Source: Fundicoccus culcitae (GTDB taxonomy: Bacteria; Bacillota; Bacilli; Lactobacillales; Aerococcaceae). Taken from it: a DNA stretch of 64,000 nt. Below, in pieces: positions 29,457-38,991 of this stretch (the first letter of the stretch is position 1; every line of letters starts with the position of its first letter). The notes under the pieces were generated by a model, which was given only the letters and a program-made list of their open reading frames with translations, had not been told where the DNA came from and searched no databases. A program made the translations under genes and the position numbers. The DNA lies in contig NZ_CP102453.1 of NCBI RefSeq assembly GCF_024661895.1, forward strand, positions 248,001 through 312,000, in the 5' to 3' direction.

Positions 29457-30329
29457 TCAAATTTCCGAATTTATTCTAAGTAATAAAGCTTCTAATTCTA
29501 ATTGCAAAATATTAGCGACTTCAGAAGCTCCAAAATGTGACATCAACCGAATGGATTCTTGACATAATTCTACTCCTTCATCTACTTGTCCAATTCTTAT
29601 TTTATAAACTCCTTTAATAAAATTCAAATGATTCTTATCATAGAAGTAGTTATGTTTAGATAATTTATACTCTATATCCTTAATCAATGGTGCAATTGGT
29701 TCTAAGTAATCTTGATCAAAAAAAAGATTGATAACATTCATCATAATGAGAGCATAATTTGATGAGTTTACTTGTAAATTATCATATCTAAGAGAGCGTT
29801 TATTAGCAGTATGACTTAAATTTTCAATTTGAGAACGATTCATAAAGAAAGTACTGTTACCAAATAAACTAACTTCGTAGTATTGCCATTCATCACTATT
29901 TAATAGATATTTGAAAATTACTTTTGCCTCTTCTTTATCAAACGGTTTTCCATAGATTTTTTTTAAGCGTTGATTCAATATAATAACATTGTGATAATGG
30001 CGTATATTGTCAGAATTCAAATATAGTTTAGTTTGTGAATCAATTAATTCAGATAGTTTAACAAGATTTTGTTTTCTATAAGCATCGCCATATTGAGCTA
30101 AAAATTGTTGTTGAGATTTATCACCAAGATCTTCCGATAAAAGTTTAAACTCACTAATATCAACGTTTATTCGCTTTAATAATGAAAGAAAATTTGACAA
30201 AGAAATATCGCTTTCATTTTTTTCAAATCGAGAAAGAAATTGTACTGATACTATTCCATCCGAAGTTTGTTTGAGTGTCATGCGCTTTGCTTTTCTAAAA
30301 TATCTAAAGGTACTACCAATATCTGACAA
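29457..30329 (-). CDS. Rgg/MutR-family transcriptional regulator 1
   Basis: A 290-residue cytoplasmic regulator. The N-terminal XRE-type HTH (about 3-58: FRYFRKAKRMTLKQ, VSVQFLSRFEKNE) is followed by an all-helical TPR-like domain, as in Rgg, MutR and ComR regulators that bind imported peptide pheromones. It is a paralogue of the regulator at 58.5 kb: shared spots include DIG near the start, R.Y.HNVI.LNQ, W..YE..LF, and KG.Y....G....G.EL near the C-terminus. The start is TTG with GGAG upstream. Divergent from a candidate peptide gene and a secreted-protein/ABC operon that it probably controls (inference). Confidence 0.88.
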   Translation of the reverse strand: MSDIGSTFRYFRKAKRMTLKQTSDGIVSVQFLSRFEKNESDISLSNFLSLLKRINVDISEFKLLSEDLGDKSQQQFLAQYGDAYRKQNLVKLSELIDSQTKLYLNSDNIRHYHNVIILNQRLKKIYGKPFDKEEAKVIFKYLLNSDEWQYYEVSLFGNSTFFMNRSQIENLSHTANKRSLRYDNLQVNSSNYALIMMNVINLFFDQDYLEPIAPLIKDIEYKLSKHNYFYDKNHLNFIKGVYKIRIGQVDEGVELCQESIRLMSHFGASEVANILQLELEALLLRINSEI

Positions 30330-30415
30330 AATAAATCATCTCCTTACTTGTTTTTTCATATATAACATATAGTGGAATTTTATTAATCAATGTTAATAAA
30401 TGTGTTAGACTTCTA

Positions 30416-30556
30416 TTGAAAGGGGGAGTTGTAATAAAAAGAATTTTATTATGTTGTTTGTTGCTTTTCTTTTGTATGGGAAATGAGGAGGGTTATACTT
30501 TAGAAAAATTTGTCGTTATGCCAGACTATGAGCATGTAATAGGTGAAAAGGATTAA
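30416..30556 (+). CDS. Candidate short signalling peptide next to rgg-1 (uncertain start)
   Basis: Open frame of 40-46 codons, too short for usual gene finders. After KR comes a hydrophobic core ILLCCLLLFFC and a charged tail ending EHVIGEKD. The only standard in-frame start is TTG 30416, which lacks an SD. A good SD (AGGGGGAG, 30421-30428) instead precedes a non-standard ATA at 30434, so the true start is unresolved. Size, basic-hydrophobic layout and position divergent from an Rgg gene resemble SHP-type pheromone precursors. An alternative 11-codon ORF at 30451-30486 in another frame is less likely. Confidence 0.4.
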   Translation: MKGGVVIKRILLCCLLLFFCMGNEEGYTLEKFVVMPDYEHVIGEKD

Positions 30557-30677
30557 CATATTATTTAAAAAAGCTGTACAATTATTATATATTGTTTAGA
30601 CTGTATAGTAAATGATTATGTTTTTTATTTTATATATCCAATCGATTCAGAGTTTAAAATATGAAAGGAATAAAATA

Positions 30678-31088
30678 ATGAGGAATAAATTTCTTAAAAA
30701 GGTTGCATTAACGTTCTTGTCAATCTCAATGCTTACTCCGATTACAACTGCAAATGCTGAAAAGGATGGCTTTTATTTTAACTTACTCATAAATGTTAAC
30801 GAGGGACGTGTTTATTCAGATAGAATTTTGAAAACTGATTCTGAAAATTATGGGGCTGTAACTACAAATTATAATGATTTAATTTGGTCAGATAAGGTTT
30901 ATTATAAAATCCACCGAAATAATTGGTATGGTGGACGCATAGAAGCAACAGGCTATTATCGAGTAACTGGGAATGGTACCCTTAATTTATGGTATTATAA
31001 CGGTCAGAGTGTCTATAATAGTAATTACCAACTTGAAGGTGATACTGATGTTCATAATGCAGTTGTATCGGGTATTTGGGAACCATAA
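30678..31088 (+). CDS. Small secreted protein of the first Rgg locus
   Basis: A 136-residue exported protein. Signal peptide 1-27: basic MRNKFLKK, hydrophobic core, cleavage expected at ANA/EKD. The mature part of about 109 residues is rich in Tyr, Asn, Gly and Trp and probably all-beta; it ends in VSGIWEP. Residues 84-100 (YGGRIEATGYYRVTGNG) faintly resemble the repeat in the secreted proteins at 59.6 and 63.4 kb. The frame is open from 30612, but AAAGGA fits the ATG at 30678. No Cys, no double-Gly leader. The overall look recalls DUF2712-type proteins; function unknown. Confidence 0.75.
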   Translation: MRNKFLKKVALTFLSISMLTPITTANAEKDGFYFNLLINVNEGRVYSDRILKTDSENYGAVTTNYNDLIWSDKVYYKIHRNNWYGGRIEATGYYRVTGNGTLNLWYYNGQSVYNSNYQLEGDTDVHNAVVSGIWEP

Positions 31089-31115
31089 TCGAAAAATTAT
31101 TTAAGGAGTTAAGAC

Positions 31116-32216
31116 ATGGTAGCATCAAAAAAAAAATTCTTTATTTTATATCTTGTATGCGCATTTATTTTAAGCGGGTGTTTCCCAACTGATAAAAGAG
31201 CGACCATCATAAATGAAGAAGAGGAGATTGATTCTCTGCAGGTACTAGATGAACATGTTGATCTCCAACTTACAGATAAAGTAAAAATTCAAGGGACAGT
31301 TAATATTGATTTTAGCCAAGAGTTTTATAATTACCAAACGAATTATTACCAATTTACTAAAGATGATCTAATGATCATTGATTCAGTGTTAGCAACAGAT
31401 GGCGAAGTGTATCGAGAAGAACATAATGATTTCTTTTATGAACTTTATCAATTGAATGATTCAAAAGCAAGTATTTACCCTGCTATATTAGATTATTCTA
31501 AAATTGGAAGAGAGTGGAATTTTTTAGTAACCTCATTGCTTCAAGTAGATAATATATATAATCTATCGTCTTTTGATAGTGATCCATATGATTTAGAACA
31601 AGTAACTATTGCTCATGCAATTAAACAGGCTAATGAAGTTATTGAAAAATTATCACTAGAAACTATGGGAGATCCTCAAGTTTTTACATTGGATTTTAAC
31701 ATACTTTCAGAGATAAATCAGTTACGATTGAAGGTTAAAACAGAATTGGATCAATTTGATGAACACGATCAAGGGCAATTGTTAGTATATCAATTAGGGA
31801 TTGAGGGTATTCCTATGGGTAATGGTTCATTTTCATTAGATAATGACGGGGTTTTTCCATACAATGGAAGCAATATGATATTCATTTATACTGAAGATGG
31901 TTTAACATGGCTTTCAATTGATGATGCATTTGCTAGACCTGTTGAAAAAGAAGAAATTACTAATCATATTAGTTTCGAAGAGTTACAAAGCTTGATTATT
32001 CAAGAATATGGACAAATAATTGGAATAAATGCAATCGTGATTGATGACATACGTATCGCTTTATTGCCTGAAATTAAAAATATAGAAAATTTTTCTTTTG
32101 AATTGAAACCATATTATCAAGTCAGGATAATTAGTGAACGGTCAAGTGGTGATAAAGAATCTACAATTATGACAATTGATTACTATTCATTATCAAACGG
32201 AGAAAGATATAAATAA
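31116..32216 (+). CDS. Lipoprotein of unknown function
   Basis: A 366-residue protein with a type II signal peptide: KKK, hydrophobic stretch, lipobox LSGC with lipidated C22. The mature part is acidic with alternating strands and a helix-rich middle (HAIKQANEVIEKL). The C-terminal 130 residues (ISFEELQSLIIQEYG, then ELKPYYQVRI) have a layout seen in YycH/YycI-like or PepSY-like extracytoplasmic domains, but I cannot assign a family. SD AAGGAG, 27 bp after the secreted-protein gene. It may protect against, bind or sense the secreted protein (inference). Confidence 0.75.
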   Translation: MVASKKKFFILYLVCAFILSGCFPTDKRATIINEEEEIDSLQVLDEHVDLQLTDKVKIQGTVNIDFSQEFYNYQTNYYQFTKDDLMIIDSVLATDGEVYREEHNDFFYELYQLNDSKASIYPAILDYSKIGREWNFLVTSLLQVDNIYNLSSFDSDPYDLEQVTIAHAIKQANEVIEKLSLETMGDPQVFTLDFNILSEINQLRLKVKTELDQFDEHDQGQLLVYQLGIEGIPMGNGSFSLDNDGVFPYNGSNMIFIYTEDGLTWLSIDDAFARPVEKEEITNHISFEELQSLIIQEYGQIIGINAIVIDDIRIALLPEIKNIENFSFELKPYYQVRIISERSSGDKESTIMTIDYYSLSNGERYK

Positions 32217-32220
32217 TTGA

Positions 32221-32254
32221 AAAACTCAGAGAAAGTTTCTCTCTGAGTTTTCTT
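32221..32254 (+). terminator. Internal terminator/attenuator of the first Rgg locus
   Basis: AAAACTCAGAGA pairs with TCTCTGAGTTTT around a 7-nt loop. It lies between the lipoprotein and ABC permease genes and would lower transporter expression relative to the secreted proteins. Confidence 0.75.
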
Positions 32255-32273
32255 ATAGGAGAGGGAAATATTA

Positions 32274-33044
32274 ATGAAATTATTTAAAATTGAGTTGAAC
32301 AAATATTTATTAACGAAATGGAGTTTAATTTCATTAGTATTAGCTTCTGCAATTTTCATATTTACCATGTACACATCTATTAATGAACAAGGCATCATTT
32401 ATTTAGTCGAAATTTTTATAGGTTTGTCTTATACTAAGAAATTATTCATAGTTGCGATAACCATTCCACTGGCTAGACTGTATGTCGATGATGTAAATAA
32501 TAAGTATTTAAATTATGTGATTAATCGCACATCGATTAAAAGGTATTCTTTGAATAAAGTATTAGTGAGTTTTCTTGGAGCTTTTATCCTGTCTATTGGA
32601 TCATTTGGGATAGTAGTTTTTATTTTTTCATTGATTGGGCTTCCAATCTACTCTAGAATAGATTTACTGCGTTTAAATCAATATTCATATTATGTAGATT
32701 TAATTGAAAATGGACATACAATATTCATACTATTTATATATGTATGGAATTATTCGCTTTCTGTAGCATTTTGGAATACTACTGGTTTATTATTCTCAAG
32801 CTATTTACCAAACAATTTTATTCCATATATAAGTCCATTTGTGATTAGTTATTACGTGGAAGAGTTTGCATTAAAACTACCCAATATGATTAGTATCTAT
32901 AGTTTAGGCCGATCAAGTCTTGCATTCCCCAATCAACCAATTTGGGTTAATCAACTTTATGTAACGGCATTTTTCTTGGTTCTTACTGGGACTGTTGGTT
33001 ACTTATTTTATAGACAAATCAAAAGGAAGGTGCCATATGCATAA
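32274..33044 (+). CDS. ABC-2-type membrane permease A (first Rgg locus)
   Basis: Integral membrane protein of 256 residues with about six hydrophobic segments (near 15-35, 50-72, 96-120, 160-180, 188-205 and 228-248). After segment two it carries YVDDVNNKYLNYVINR, the cytoplasmic 'E/D-x-G-like' stretch typical of ABC-2 exporters that move small peptides or antibiotics. No peptidase domain. SD AGGAGAGGG. It overlaps the second permease gene by 8 bp and would form a heterodimer with it, driven by the ATPase at 33.9 kb. Confidence 0.8.
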   Translation: MKLFKIELNKYLLTKWSLISLVLASAIFIFTMYTSINEQGIIYLVEIFIGLSYTKKLFIVAITIPLARLYVDDVNNKYLNYVINRTSIKRYSLNKVLVSFLGAFILSIGSFGIVVFIFSLIGLPIYSRIDLLRLNQYSYYVDLIENGHTIFILFIYVWNYSLSVAFWNTTGLLFSSYLPNNFIPYISPFVISYYVEEFALKLPNMISIYSLGRSSLAFPNQPIWVNQLYVTAFFLVLTGTVGYLFYRQIKRKVPYA

Positions 33045-33870
33045 TATTCGCTCAATTTGGTGGATGACACGGACGAACATCTCTAAATGGAGTCGCGATT
33101 TACGTATTATTTTAATCGTTATTTTATTAGCTACATTAATTCATATGCATTTATCAGGTCTGATTAATTTTGTTCATAGTGAGAACGAAATGATTAACTT
33201 TGCACTTTTGCCATTTTTAACAGAATCTCGTTATGGGAAGATTTTATTTATTTTACCGATATTTATTTTGTTTGCTGATGCTCCATTTATTGATAACAAT
33301 CAAATATTTCTTATTATGCGTAGTAACCGAAAAAATTGGATTTTATCTCAAGCATTGTACATTTTTATAACAAGCTTATGTTATGTACTTTGCTTAGCGG
33401 TCTTGTCTTGCATATTTTTCGTGCCTCGATTAGATTTTACTAATGAGTGGGGTAGCGTGCTTCACACTTTAGCAAAAACAGATATACGATTTCAGTTAAA
33501 TGTTCTAGTTAATTTCCCTAGGAAAATTATAGATTATTTTAGTCCATATCAAGCTATGTTCTTTAGTTTGATATTACAAACTTTGGTTATTAATTTACTA
33601 GGATTGATTATTATGTTAATTAATATTTGGTCTTCTCATCGTTATTTAGGAATGTTTTTTGCTGCAACACTATTAATGTTTGACGCTTTAATCTATTCAT
33701 CTGGGATATTGACTTGGGTATCTCCAATCACATGGATGCAACTATCGTCAATTAATATCAATGAAGGTTTATCTCAGCCTAATTTTTATCAGATATTATT
33801 AATTTTAATGCTATTATTTTGTGGATTATTATATCTGATTATACGGCGTGCACGCTGGTATGAGGTTTAG
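33037..33870 (+). CDS. ABC-2-type membrane permease B (first Rgg locus)
   Basis: Second permease subunit, 277 residues and about six membrane segments (near 23-43, 68-86, 106-130, 171-198, 203-226 and 252-272). It has a short cytoplasmic MRSNRKNWI stretch comparable in position to the coupling region of partner A. The frame is open from 32995, but AAGGAAGG fits the ATG at 33037, which overlaps the end of permease A. No family more specific than ABC-2 exporter is recognised. Confidence 0.78.
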   Translation: MHNIRSIWWMTRTNISKWSRDLRIILIVILLATLIHMHLSGLINFVHSENEMINFALLPFLTESRYGKILFILPIFILFADAPFIDNNQIFLIMRSNRKNWILSQALYIFITSLCYVLCLAVLSCIFFVPRLDFTNEWGSVLHTLAKTDIRFQLNVLVNFPRKIIDYFSPYQAMFFSLILQTLVINLLGLIIMLINIWSSHRYLGMFFAATLLMFDALIYSSGILTWVSPITWMQLSSININEGLSQPNFYQILLILMLLFCGLLYLIIRRARWYEV

Positions 33871-33887
33871 AAGGGGGCTATAGCAAA

Positions 33888-34541
33888 GTGGAAAATATCA
33901 TTGAAGTGAATCAAGCGACTAAAATAATCGGTGATAAGATTATTTTAGATAATATTAATTTAAGTTTTGAAACTGGAAAAATCCATGGAATCATTGGACG
34001 TAATGGAGCAGGAAAAACCATGTTAATGAAATCCATCTGTGGATTAATGAGACTTAGTTCAGGTAACATTCAAGTAGGTAAAATAAATCTAAATGAAAAG
34101 ACAGATGATATTCCAGAAGATATTGGAATTATTATTGAATCGCCAGGTTTTTTACCGCAATTTAGTGGGTTTAAAAATTTAAAGTTTTTAGCAGGTATTA
34201 AAGATTTGATATCCGATGATGAAATTCTACAAGCTTTAGAGATTGTTGGTCTAACACATGCAAAAGACCTAAAGGTAGCAAATTATTCTATGGGTATGAG
34301 ACAACGATTGGGGTTAGCACAAGCCTTTATGGAAAACCAACACATACTAATTTTAGATGAACCAATGAATGGTTTAGATAATCAAGGTGTGCAAGATATG
34401 CGGAAGTTATTACTTGAATTAAAAGATAGCGGTAGAACCATTATTTTAGCGAGTCATACACAAGAAGATATAAAGATTTTATGTGATACCGTCGTCGAAC
34501 TTGATCATGGTAAAGTTATTAACAAAGAGACATTTTCATAG
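33888..34541 (+). CDS. ABC transporter ATP-binding protein (first Rgg locus)
   Basis: Nucleotide-binding subunit of 217 residues with Walker A GRNGAGKT (about 37-44), ABC signature YSMGMRQRL (about 131-139), Walker B ILILDEP (about 150-156) and a switch His in ASHTQED. It resembles BcrA/CcmA-type ATPases of antimicrobial-peptide or lantibiotic-immunity exporters. The start is GTG after GAAGGGGG. Last gene of the operon, with a clean terminator after it. Confidence 0.93.
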   Translation: MENIIEVNQATKIIGDKIILDNINLSFETGKIHGIIGRNGAGKTMLMKSICGLMRLSSGNIQVGKINLNEKTDDIPEDIGIIIESPGFLPQFSGFKNLKFLAGIKDLISDDEILQALEIVGLTHAKDLKVANYSMGMRQRLGLAQAFMENQHILILDEPMNGLDNQGVQDMRKLLLELKDSGRTIILASHTQEDIKILCDTVVELDHGKVINKETFS

Positions 34542-34549
34542 CATAAAGC

Positions 34550-34582
34550 AAAATCCGAAGCCACTAAACAGCTTCGGATTTT
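34550..34582. terminator. Terminator after the first Rgg locus
   Basis: AAAATCCGAAGC pairs with GCTTCGGATTTT around a 9-nt loop; it also faces the convergent gcvPB gene. Confidence 0.88.
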
Positions 34583-34608
34583 AACGTACAATCGAATTTC
34601 TATTCAAC

Positions 34609-36075
34609 TTACTCCCCAAAAGCATATGTTACTTTTGGCTTTCTAGCAGCCAATGTCTCATCCAATCGACGAACGGACGTTTCATGAGGAGCAGAAGTTA
34701 TGACTTCTGGTTCACTTGCTACGGTTTGAGCAATTTCAATCATAGCATCAGCAAAAGCATCTAACGTTTCCTTTGATTCTGTCTCAGTCGGTTCAATCAT
34801 TAAACTTTCTTCAACAATTAATGGGAAGTAGACAGTTGGGGCGTAAAAGCCATAATCCAACAAACGTTTCGCCATATCTCGCGTACTGGCACCTTGTTTC
34901 TTCTGACGTTTACCACTCAAAACAAACTCGTGTTTACACACTTGCGGATAAGGTGTATCAAAGTAATCTTGCAAGCGTACTTTCAAATAATTCGCATTTA
35001 AAACCGCATCTTCCGTCACTTGTTTCAAGCCTAAAGGTCCCATCGTTCGAATATAGGCATAAGCACGCACATTGACACCGAAATTCCCATAATACCCCTT
35101 AACCCGCCCAATACTTTGAGGAAAATCACTATTCAACGAATAAATATCACCGTTTTTCTCCACTTGTGGTACAGGCAAGAATGGTTTAAGAAAGTCTTTT
35201 ACCCCAACAGGTCCAGAACCAGGTCCGCCACCGCCGTGTGGTGTACTGAAAGTTTTATGCAAATTCAAATGAACCGCATCAAACTCCATTAAACCAGGGG
35301 TAACTTTACTTAAAATAGCATTGGAATTGGCTCCATCATAATACAACAATCCACCGGCATCATGGACGATTTGAGAGATTTCTAATATATCACTTTCAAA
35401 TAATCCTAAGGTGTTTGGATTGGTTAACATTAATCCAGCAGTGTCAGGTCCAACTGCGTCTCGTAAAGCATCCACACTAATGGTTCCATTTTTATTGGAT
35501 TTAATCTCAACAATGTCAAAACCACAAATGGCTGCTGTAGCCGGATTTGTTCCATGAGCAGAGTCTGGTATTAACATTTTCTTACGCGTTTCACCATCAC
35601 CGTTCGCTTGATGGAATGCTTTAAAAATAAGAAGGGCAGTCCACTCACCTTGAGCACCCGCTGCCGATTGTAAGGTTACCGCATCCATGCCTGTAATTTC
35701 TTTAAGGTATTCTTGCAATTCAAACATTAATTGAAGCGCACCTTGAGCTGTTTTTGCAGGTTGCAATGGGTGAATATTTGCAAAACCATCAAAACGAGCA
35801 ATGTCTTCATTGATTTTTGGATTGTATTTCATGGTACATGATCCCAGAGGGTAAAAGCCAGTCTCTAAGCCAAAGTTTTTATTCGCTAATGCCGTGTAAT
35901 GACGCATTAAATCCAATTCTGAGACTTCAGGTAAGCGTGCAGCTTCTTCACGATTTAAATGACTTGGTAATTCATCAGCTAAATTAAAAGTAGGAATATC
36001 ACTTTCAGGTAAGCTGTATGCTTTACGTCCAGCCTTTGAACGTTCAAATATCATAGGAGTATTTTTTTCCATCAT
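34609..36075 (-). CDS. gcvPB: Glycine dehydrogenase (decarboxylating) subunit 2
   Basis: PLP-bearing half of the split P-protein of the glycine cleavage system; decarboxylates glycine and passes the aminomethyl group to lipoyl-GcvH. 488 residues. PLP lysine K274 lies in [16 protein letters not shown]. The start ATG at 36075 follows GGAGG and overlaps the gcvPA stop codon by one base. The split PA/PB form is typical of Firmicutes. Last gene of gcvT-H-PA-PB. Confidence 0.96.
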   Translation of the reverse strand: MMEKNTPMIFERSKAGRKAYSLPESDIPTFNLADELPSHLNREEAARLPEVSELDLMRHYTALANKNFGLETGFYPLGSCTMKYNPKINEDIARFDGFANIHPLQPAKTAQGALQLMFELQEYLKEITGMDAVTLQSAAGAQGEWTALLIFKAFHQANGDGETRKKMLIPDSAHGTNPATAAICGFDIVEIKSNKNGTISVDALRDAVGPDTAGLMLTNPNTLGLFESDILEISQIVHDAGGLLYYDGANSNAILSKVTPGLMEFDAVHLNLHKTFSTPHGGGGPGSGPVGVKDFLKPFLPVPQVEKNGDIYSLNSDFPQSIGRVKGYYGNFGVNVRAYAYIRTMGPLGLKQVTEDAVLNANYLKVRLQDYFDTPYPQVCKHEFVLSGKRQKKQGASTRDMAKRLLDYGFYAPTVYFPLIVEESLMIEPTETESKETLDAFADAMIEIAQTVASEPEVITSAPHETSVRRLDETLAARKPKVTYAFGE

Positions 36076-37418
36076 TAGTTGGCCTCCTTTAATAAAGAAA
36101 CGAACTGATCAATTTCTTCCTTAGATCTTTTTTCAGTAGCACATAATAATAAAGCAGGTTCATCAAAGTAAGAGCTCACATCTAAACCACTCATCATGTG
36201 ATTGTCTAAAATAAAGTCATTGACTTCTTTAACGGGTTTATTCAATTTAACAACAAATTCATGGAAGAAGGGTTGATGACCAACTAGATCAAAACCATTG
36301 TCCTTCAATTGTTGTGCTAGATAATGAGAAGCATTGATATTTTTTTGAGCCATTTCTTGTAGACCGACTTTACCTAAGGCGGACATGAAAACAGCTGAAC
36401 CTAGCGCATAAAGTGCTTGGTTGGAACTCATGTTACTAGTCGCTTTTTCACGACGGATATGTTGTTCTCTTGTTTGTAAAGTCATCACAAAACCGCGTTT
36501 ACCTTCAGCATCCACTGTTTCACCTACGATACGACTCGGCATTTTACGCATATATTGTTTAGTGGTTGCAAAGTAACCACAGTGTGGTCCGCCATAGGAC
36601 ATTGGAATACCTAATGGTTGTGTATCCCCAACGACGATATCTGCTCCAAGTTTACCTGGGGCTTCTAAAACAGCTAAAGCTAGTGGATTGGCTACGACAA
36701 TTAATAAGGCTTTTGTGCCATCTAATAGTGATTTAATGGCTTTTATATCTTCTATAGTTCCAAAGAAGTTTGGGTATTGAACGACAACAGCTGCTGTATC
36801 TTCATCAATTAACGCTTCTAGTGCTGTTAAATCAGTTGTGGTATCGTTTAAAGGACTAACGACAACATCATACTCCATCCCATAAGCATAAGTATTAACT
36901 ACTTCAATCCCTTGCGGGTGAACACCTTGCGAAATAATTACTTTAGATTTTTTAGTAGCCCCATAGGCTAAATTACAGGCTTCGCCTAAGGAAGTAAAAC
37001 CATCATATAAACTCGAGTTGGCAGCTTCCATTCCAGTTAACTCACAAATCATGGTCTGAAACTCAAATAAGGCTTGTAACTCACCTTGACTAGCTTCCGC
37101 TTGATAAGGCACATAGGCTGTCATGAATTCTGATTTTAACATCACATGATTCACCACTGAAGGGATAAAATGATCATAGGTACCAGCCCCTAAAAAGTAG
37201 GGCATTTGACTAGCCGTCGTATTTTTATCGGCTAAACCTTTCATTAATTGAACTAATTGATGCTCACTTAATGAATCAGGTAAATTTAAATCATCTTTTA
37301 ATCGAACAGATGAGGGAATATCTGCAAATAAATCTTCAATACTATCAACGCCAATCGTGTTTAACATTTCCTGACGATCTTCGGGTGTTATAGGTAAATA
37401 ACGATGCGAAAAGCTCAT
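36075..37418 (-). CDS. gcvPA: Glycine dehydrogenase (decarboxylating) subunit 1
   Basis: First half of the split glycine decarboxylase; it forms an alpha2-beta2 complex with GcvPB. 447 residues with motifs [15 protein letters not shown] (about 79), [16 protein letters not shown] (about 101) and GGPHCGYFA (about 274). TTG 37424 is in frame, but AGGAGG with 7 nt spacing supports the ATG at 37418. It lies between gcvH (33 bp upstream) and gcvPB (overlapping). Confidence 0.96.
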   Translation of the reverse strand: MSFSHRYLPITPEDRQEMLNTIGVDSIEDLFADIPSSVRLKDDLNLPDSLSEHQLVQLMKGLADKNTTASQMPYFLGAGTYDHFIPSVVNHVMLKSEFMTAYVPYQAEASQGELQALFEFQTMICELTGMEAANSSLYDGFTSLGEACNLAYGATKKSKVIISQGVHPQGIEVVNTYAYGMEYDVVVSPLNDTTTDLTALEALIDEDTAAVVVQYPNFFGTIEDIKAIKSLLDGTKALLIVVANPLALAVLEAPGKLGADIVVGDTQPLGIPMSYGGPHCGYFATTKQYMRKMPSRIVGETVDAEGKRGFVMTLQTREQHIRREKATSNMSSNQALYALGSAVFMSALGKVGLQEMAQKNINASHYLAQQLKDNGFDLVGHQPFFHEFVVKLNKPVKEVNDFILDNHMMSGLDVSSYFDEPALLLCATEKRSKEEIDQFVSLLKEAN

Positions 37419-37451
37419 GGACAATCCTCCTTATATTTAAGTTATTGAAAA

Positions 37452-37835
37452 TTAATCTTCAATCAATTTTTCGTAAGCTTCAAGATCTAACAATGAAGAG
37501 GTATCTAAAGCTTCATCTAAAGTAATCTCAATTAACCAACCGTCAACATAAGGATTATTATTGATTAATTCTGGTTCATCAACTAATGCAGCATTGACAG
37601 CCGAAACCACACCTGTTGCTGGCGTATAAATACCTGAAGTTGATTTTACCGATTCAACAATGGCGAATTCATCATCTGCATGGTAGTTTGCCTCTAATTC
37701 TGGTAATTCTACATAAACAATATCTCCCAATGAATCAACTGCAAATTGCGTAATGCCTAAACGAATTTTGTTATCTTCTAAAACCTCAACCCACTCATGT
37801 TCCTCTGTATAAAACAAATCTTTTGTATCTACCAT
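37452..37835 (-). CDS. gcvH: Glycine cleavage system H protein
   Basis: Lipoyl-carrier protein of 127 residues that shuttles the aminomethyl group between the P, T and L proteins. The lipoylated lysine is K64 in VESVKSTSG. HEWVEV at the N-terminus and NPYVDGWLIEI near the C-terminus are family hallmarks. SD AGGAGG. A gene for the L protein is not in the window. Confidence 0.97.
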   Translation of the reverse strand: MVDTKDLFYTEEHEWVEVLEDNKIRLGITQFAVDSLGDIVYVELPELEANYHADDEFAIVESVKSTSGIYTPATGVVSAVNAALVDEPELINNNPYVDGWLIEITLDEALDTSSLLDLEAYEKLIED

Positions 37836-37851
37836 AATACATACCTCCTAA

Positions 37852-38949
37852 TTATAAATGATTTTTGTTTGCAATTTTTGCTGCAACGGTTTTGTTACGG
37901 ATGACTAATTGAATCGTTTCTAAGTCAAGAGAATCCACATCAATATAAGCCATCCCAATCGCATGTTCTTGCGTAGGGACCATTGTACCCGAAGTAACAT
38001 AACCAATCTCATTGCCTTCATTGTCTTGGATTAATATATTTTCACGGGCTAACCCACGGCTCAACAATTCAAAACCAACCAATTGACGTTTAATTCCAGC
38101 TTCTTTATATCGAAGTAAAGCATCCCGACCAATAAAACCACCCGTTTTTTTCAACTTAATTGCAAAATTTAAATCGGCTTCTAATGGATTAATCGATTCA
38201 GATAACTCATGACCATATAAAGCCAGCCCTGCTTCAAGTCTTAAGGTATCTCTGGCGCCTAAACCACAGGGAATCAGCCCATATTCACTCCCACGATCTA
38301 GTAATAATTCAAATAATTCGGTGGTTTTGTCCCACGGTACATACAACTCAAAGCCATCTTCACCTGTATAACCCGTACGTGAAATTAAAATCGAATCAAG
38401 TGAACCAACGTTTTGCTCACTTAAAAAGTGAAAGGATTTCAATTCAGCAACATCAAAATCAACTAGTGATTGTAAAATGGCTGTTGCATTTTTACCTTGT
38501 AAAGCTAATTGTCCAATTTGATCTGAAATATTATTAATTTCAACATCAGCATCCGCTTGATGACTAACGAGCCAATTATAGATTTTATCTGCATTAGATG
38601 CATTGGGGGTAACTAAAAAATTATCGTCTGCTAATTTATAAATTAGCAAATCATCTAGCACAAATCCATCCTCATTTAAGACAAAATTGTATTGCGCTTG
38701 ATTGATAGTTAACCGAGTCAAATTATTAGTCACCAGACTATTTAACCAATTTAGTGCATCAGGTCCTTTGACAATTATTTCTCCCATATGGGACGTTTCG
38801 AATAGTCCCGCCTGGTTTCTAACGGCTAAATGTTCATCTTGGATTTTGCTGAATTGAATGGGGAGAGCCCATTGGCTAAAATCAACTAATTTGATGCCAT
38901 TCTTGACGTAATAATCATAGAGTGGGGTGTGTTTCAAATCTTCTGACAT
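37852..38949 (-). CDS. gcvT: Aminomethyltransferase (T protein)
   Basis: Transfers the methylene group to tetrahydrofolate, giving 5,10-methylene-THF and ammonia. 365 residues. Visible are ALPIQFSKIQDEHLAVRNQAGLFETSHMGE (in parts: VDFSQWALP, LFETSHMGE), RTGYTGEDGFELY (about 187-199, folate site) and CGLGARDTLRLEAG (about 224-237). First gene of the gcv operon. No glycine riboswitch fits in the 77 bp between it and ppsR. Confidence 0.96.
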   Translation of the reverse strand: MSEDLKHTPLYDYYVKNGIKLVDFSQWALPIQFSKIQDEHLAVRNQAGLFETSHMGEIIVKGPDALNWLNSLVTNNLTRLTINQAQYNFVLNEDGFVLDDLLIYKLADDNFLVTPNASNADKIYNWLVSHQADADVEINNISDQIGQLALQGKNATAILQSLVDFDVAELKSFHFLSEQNVGSLDSILISRTGYTGEDGFELYVPWDKTTELFELLLDRGSEYGLIPCGLGARDTLRLEAGLALYGHELSESINPLEADLNFAIKLKKTGGFIGRDALLRYKEAGIKRQLVGFELLSRGLARENILIQDNEGNEIGYVTSGTMVPTQEHAIGMAYIDVDSLDLETIQLVIRNKTVAAKIANKNHL

Positions 38950-38991
38950 TTATTTCCTCCTTTAAATTTTGCTTACTTATTAATTCTAACA

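Noticed and set aside
30451-30486. 11-codon ORF encoding a hydrophobic peptide beside rgg-1
   Set aside because: SHP-like in size, but the SD is 22 nt away and it lacks a charged N-terminus; the longer frame in the same place is better.
30678-31088. Lactococcin 972-type bacteriocin
   Set aside because: Secreted, Tyr/Gly/Trp-rich and next to ABC genes, but it lacks the typical lactococcin 972 sequence pattern, and the partner genes differ from that operon.
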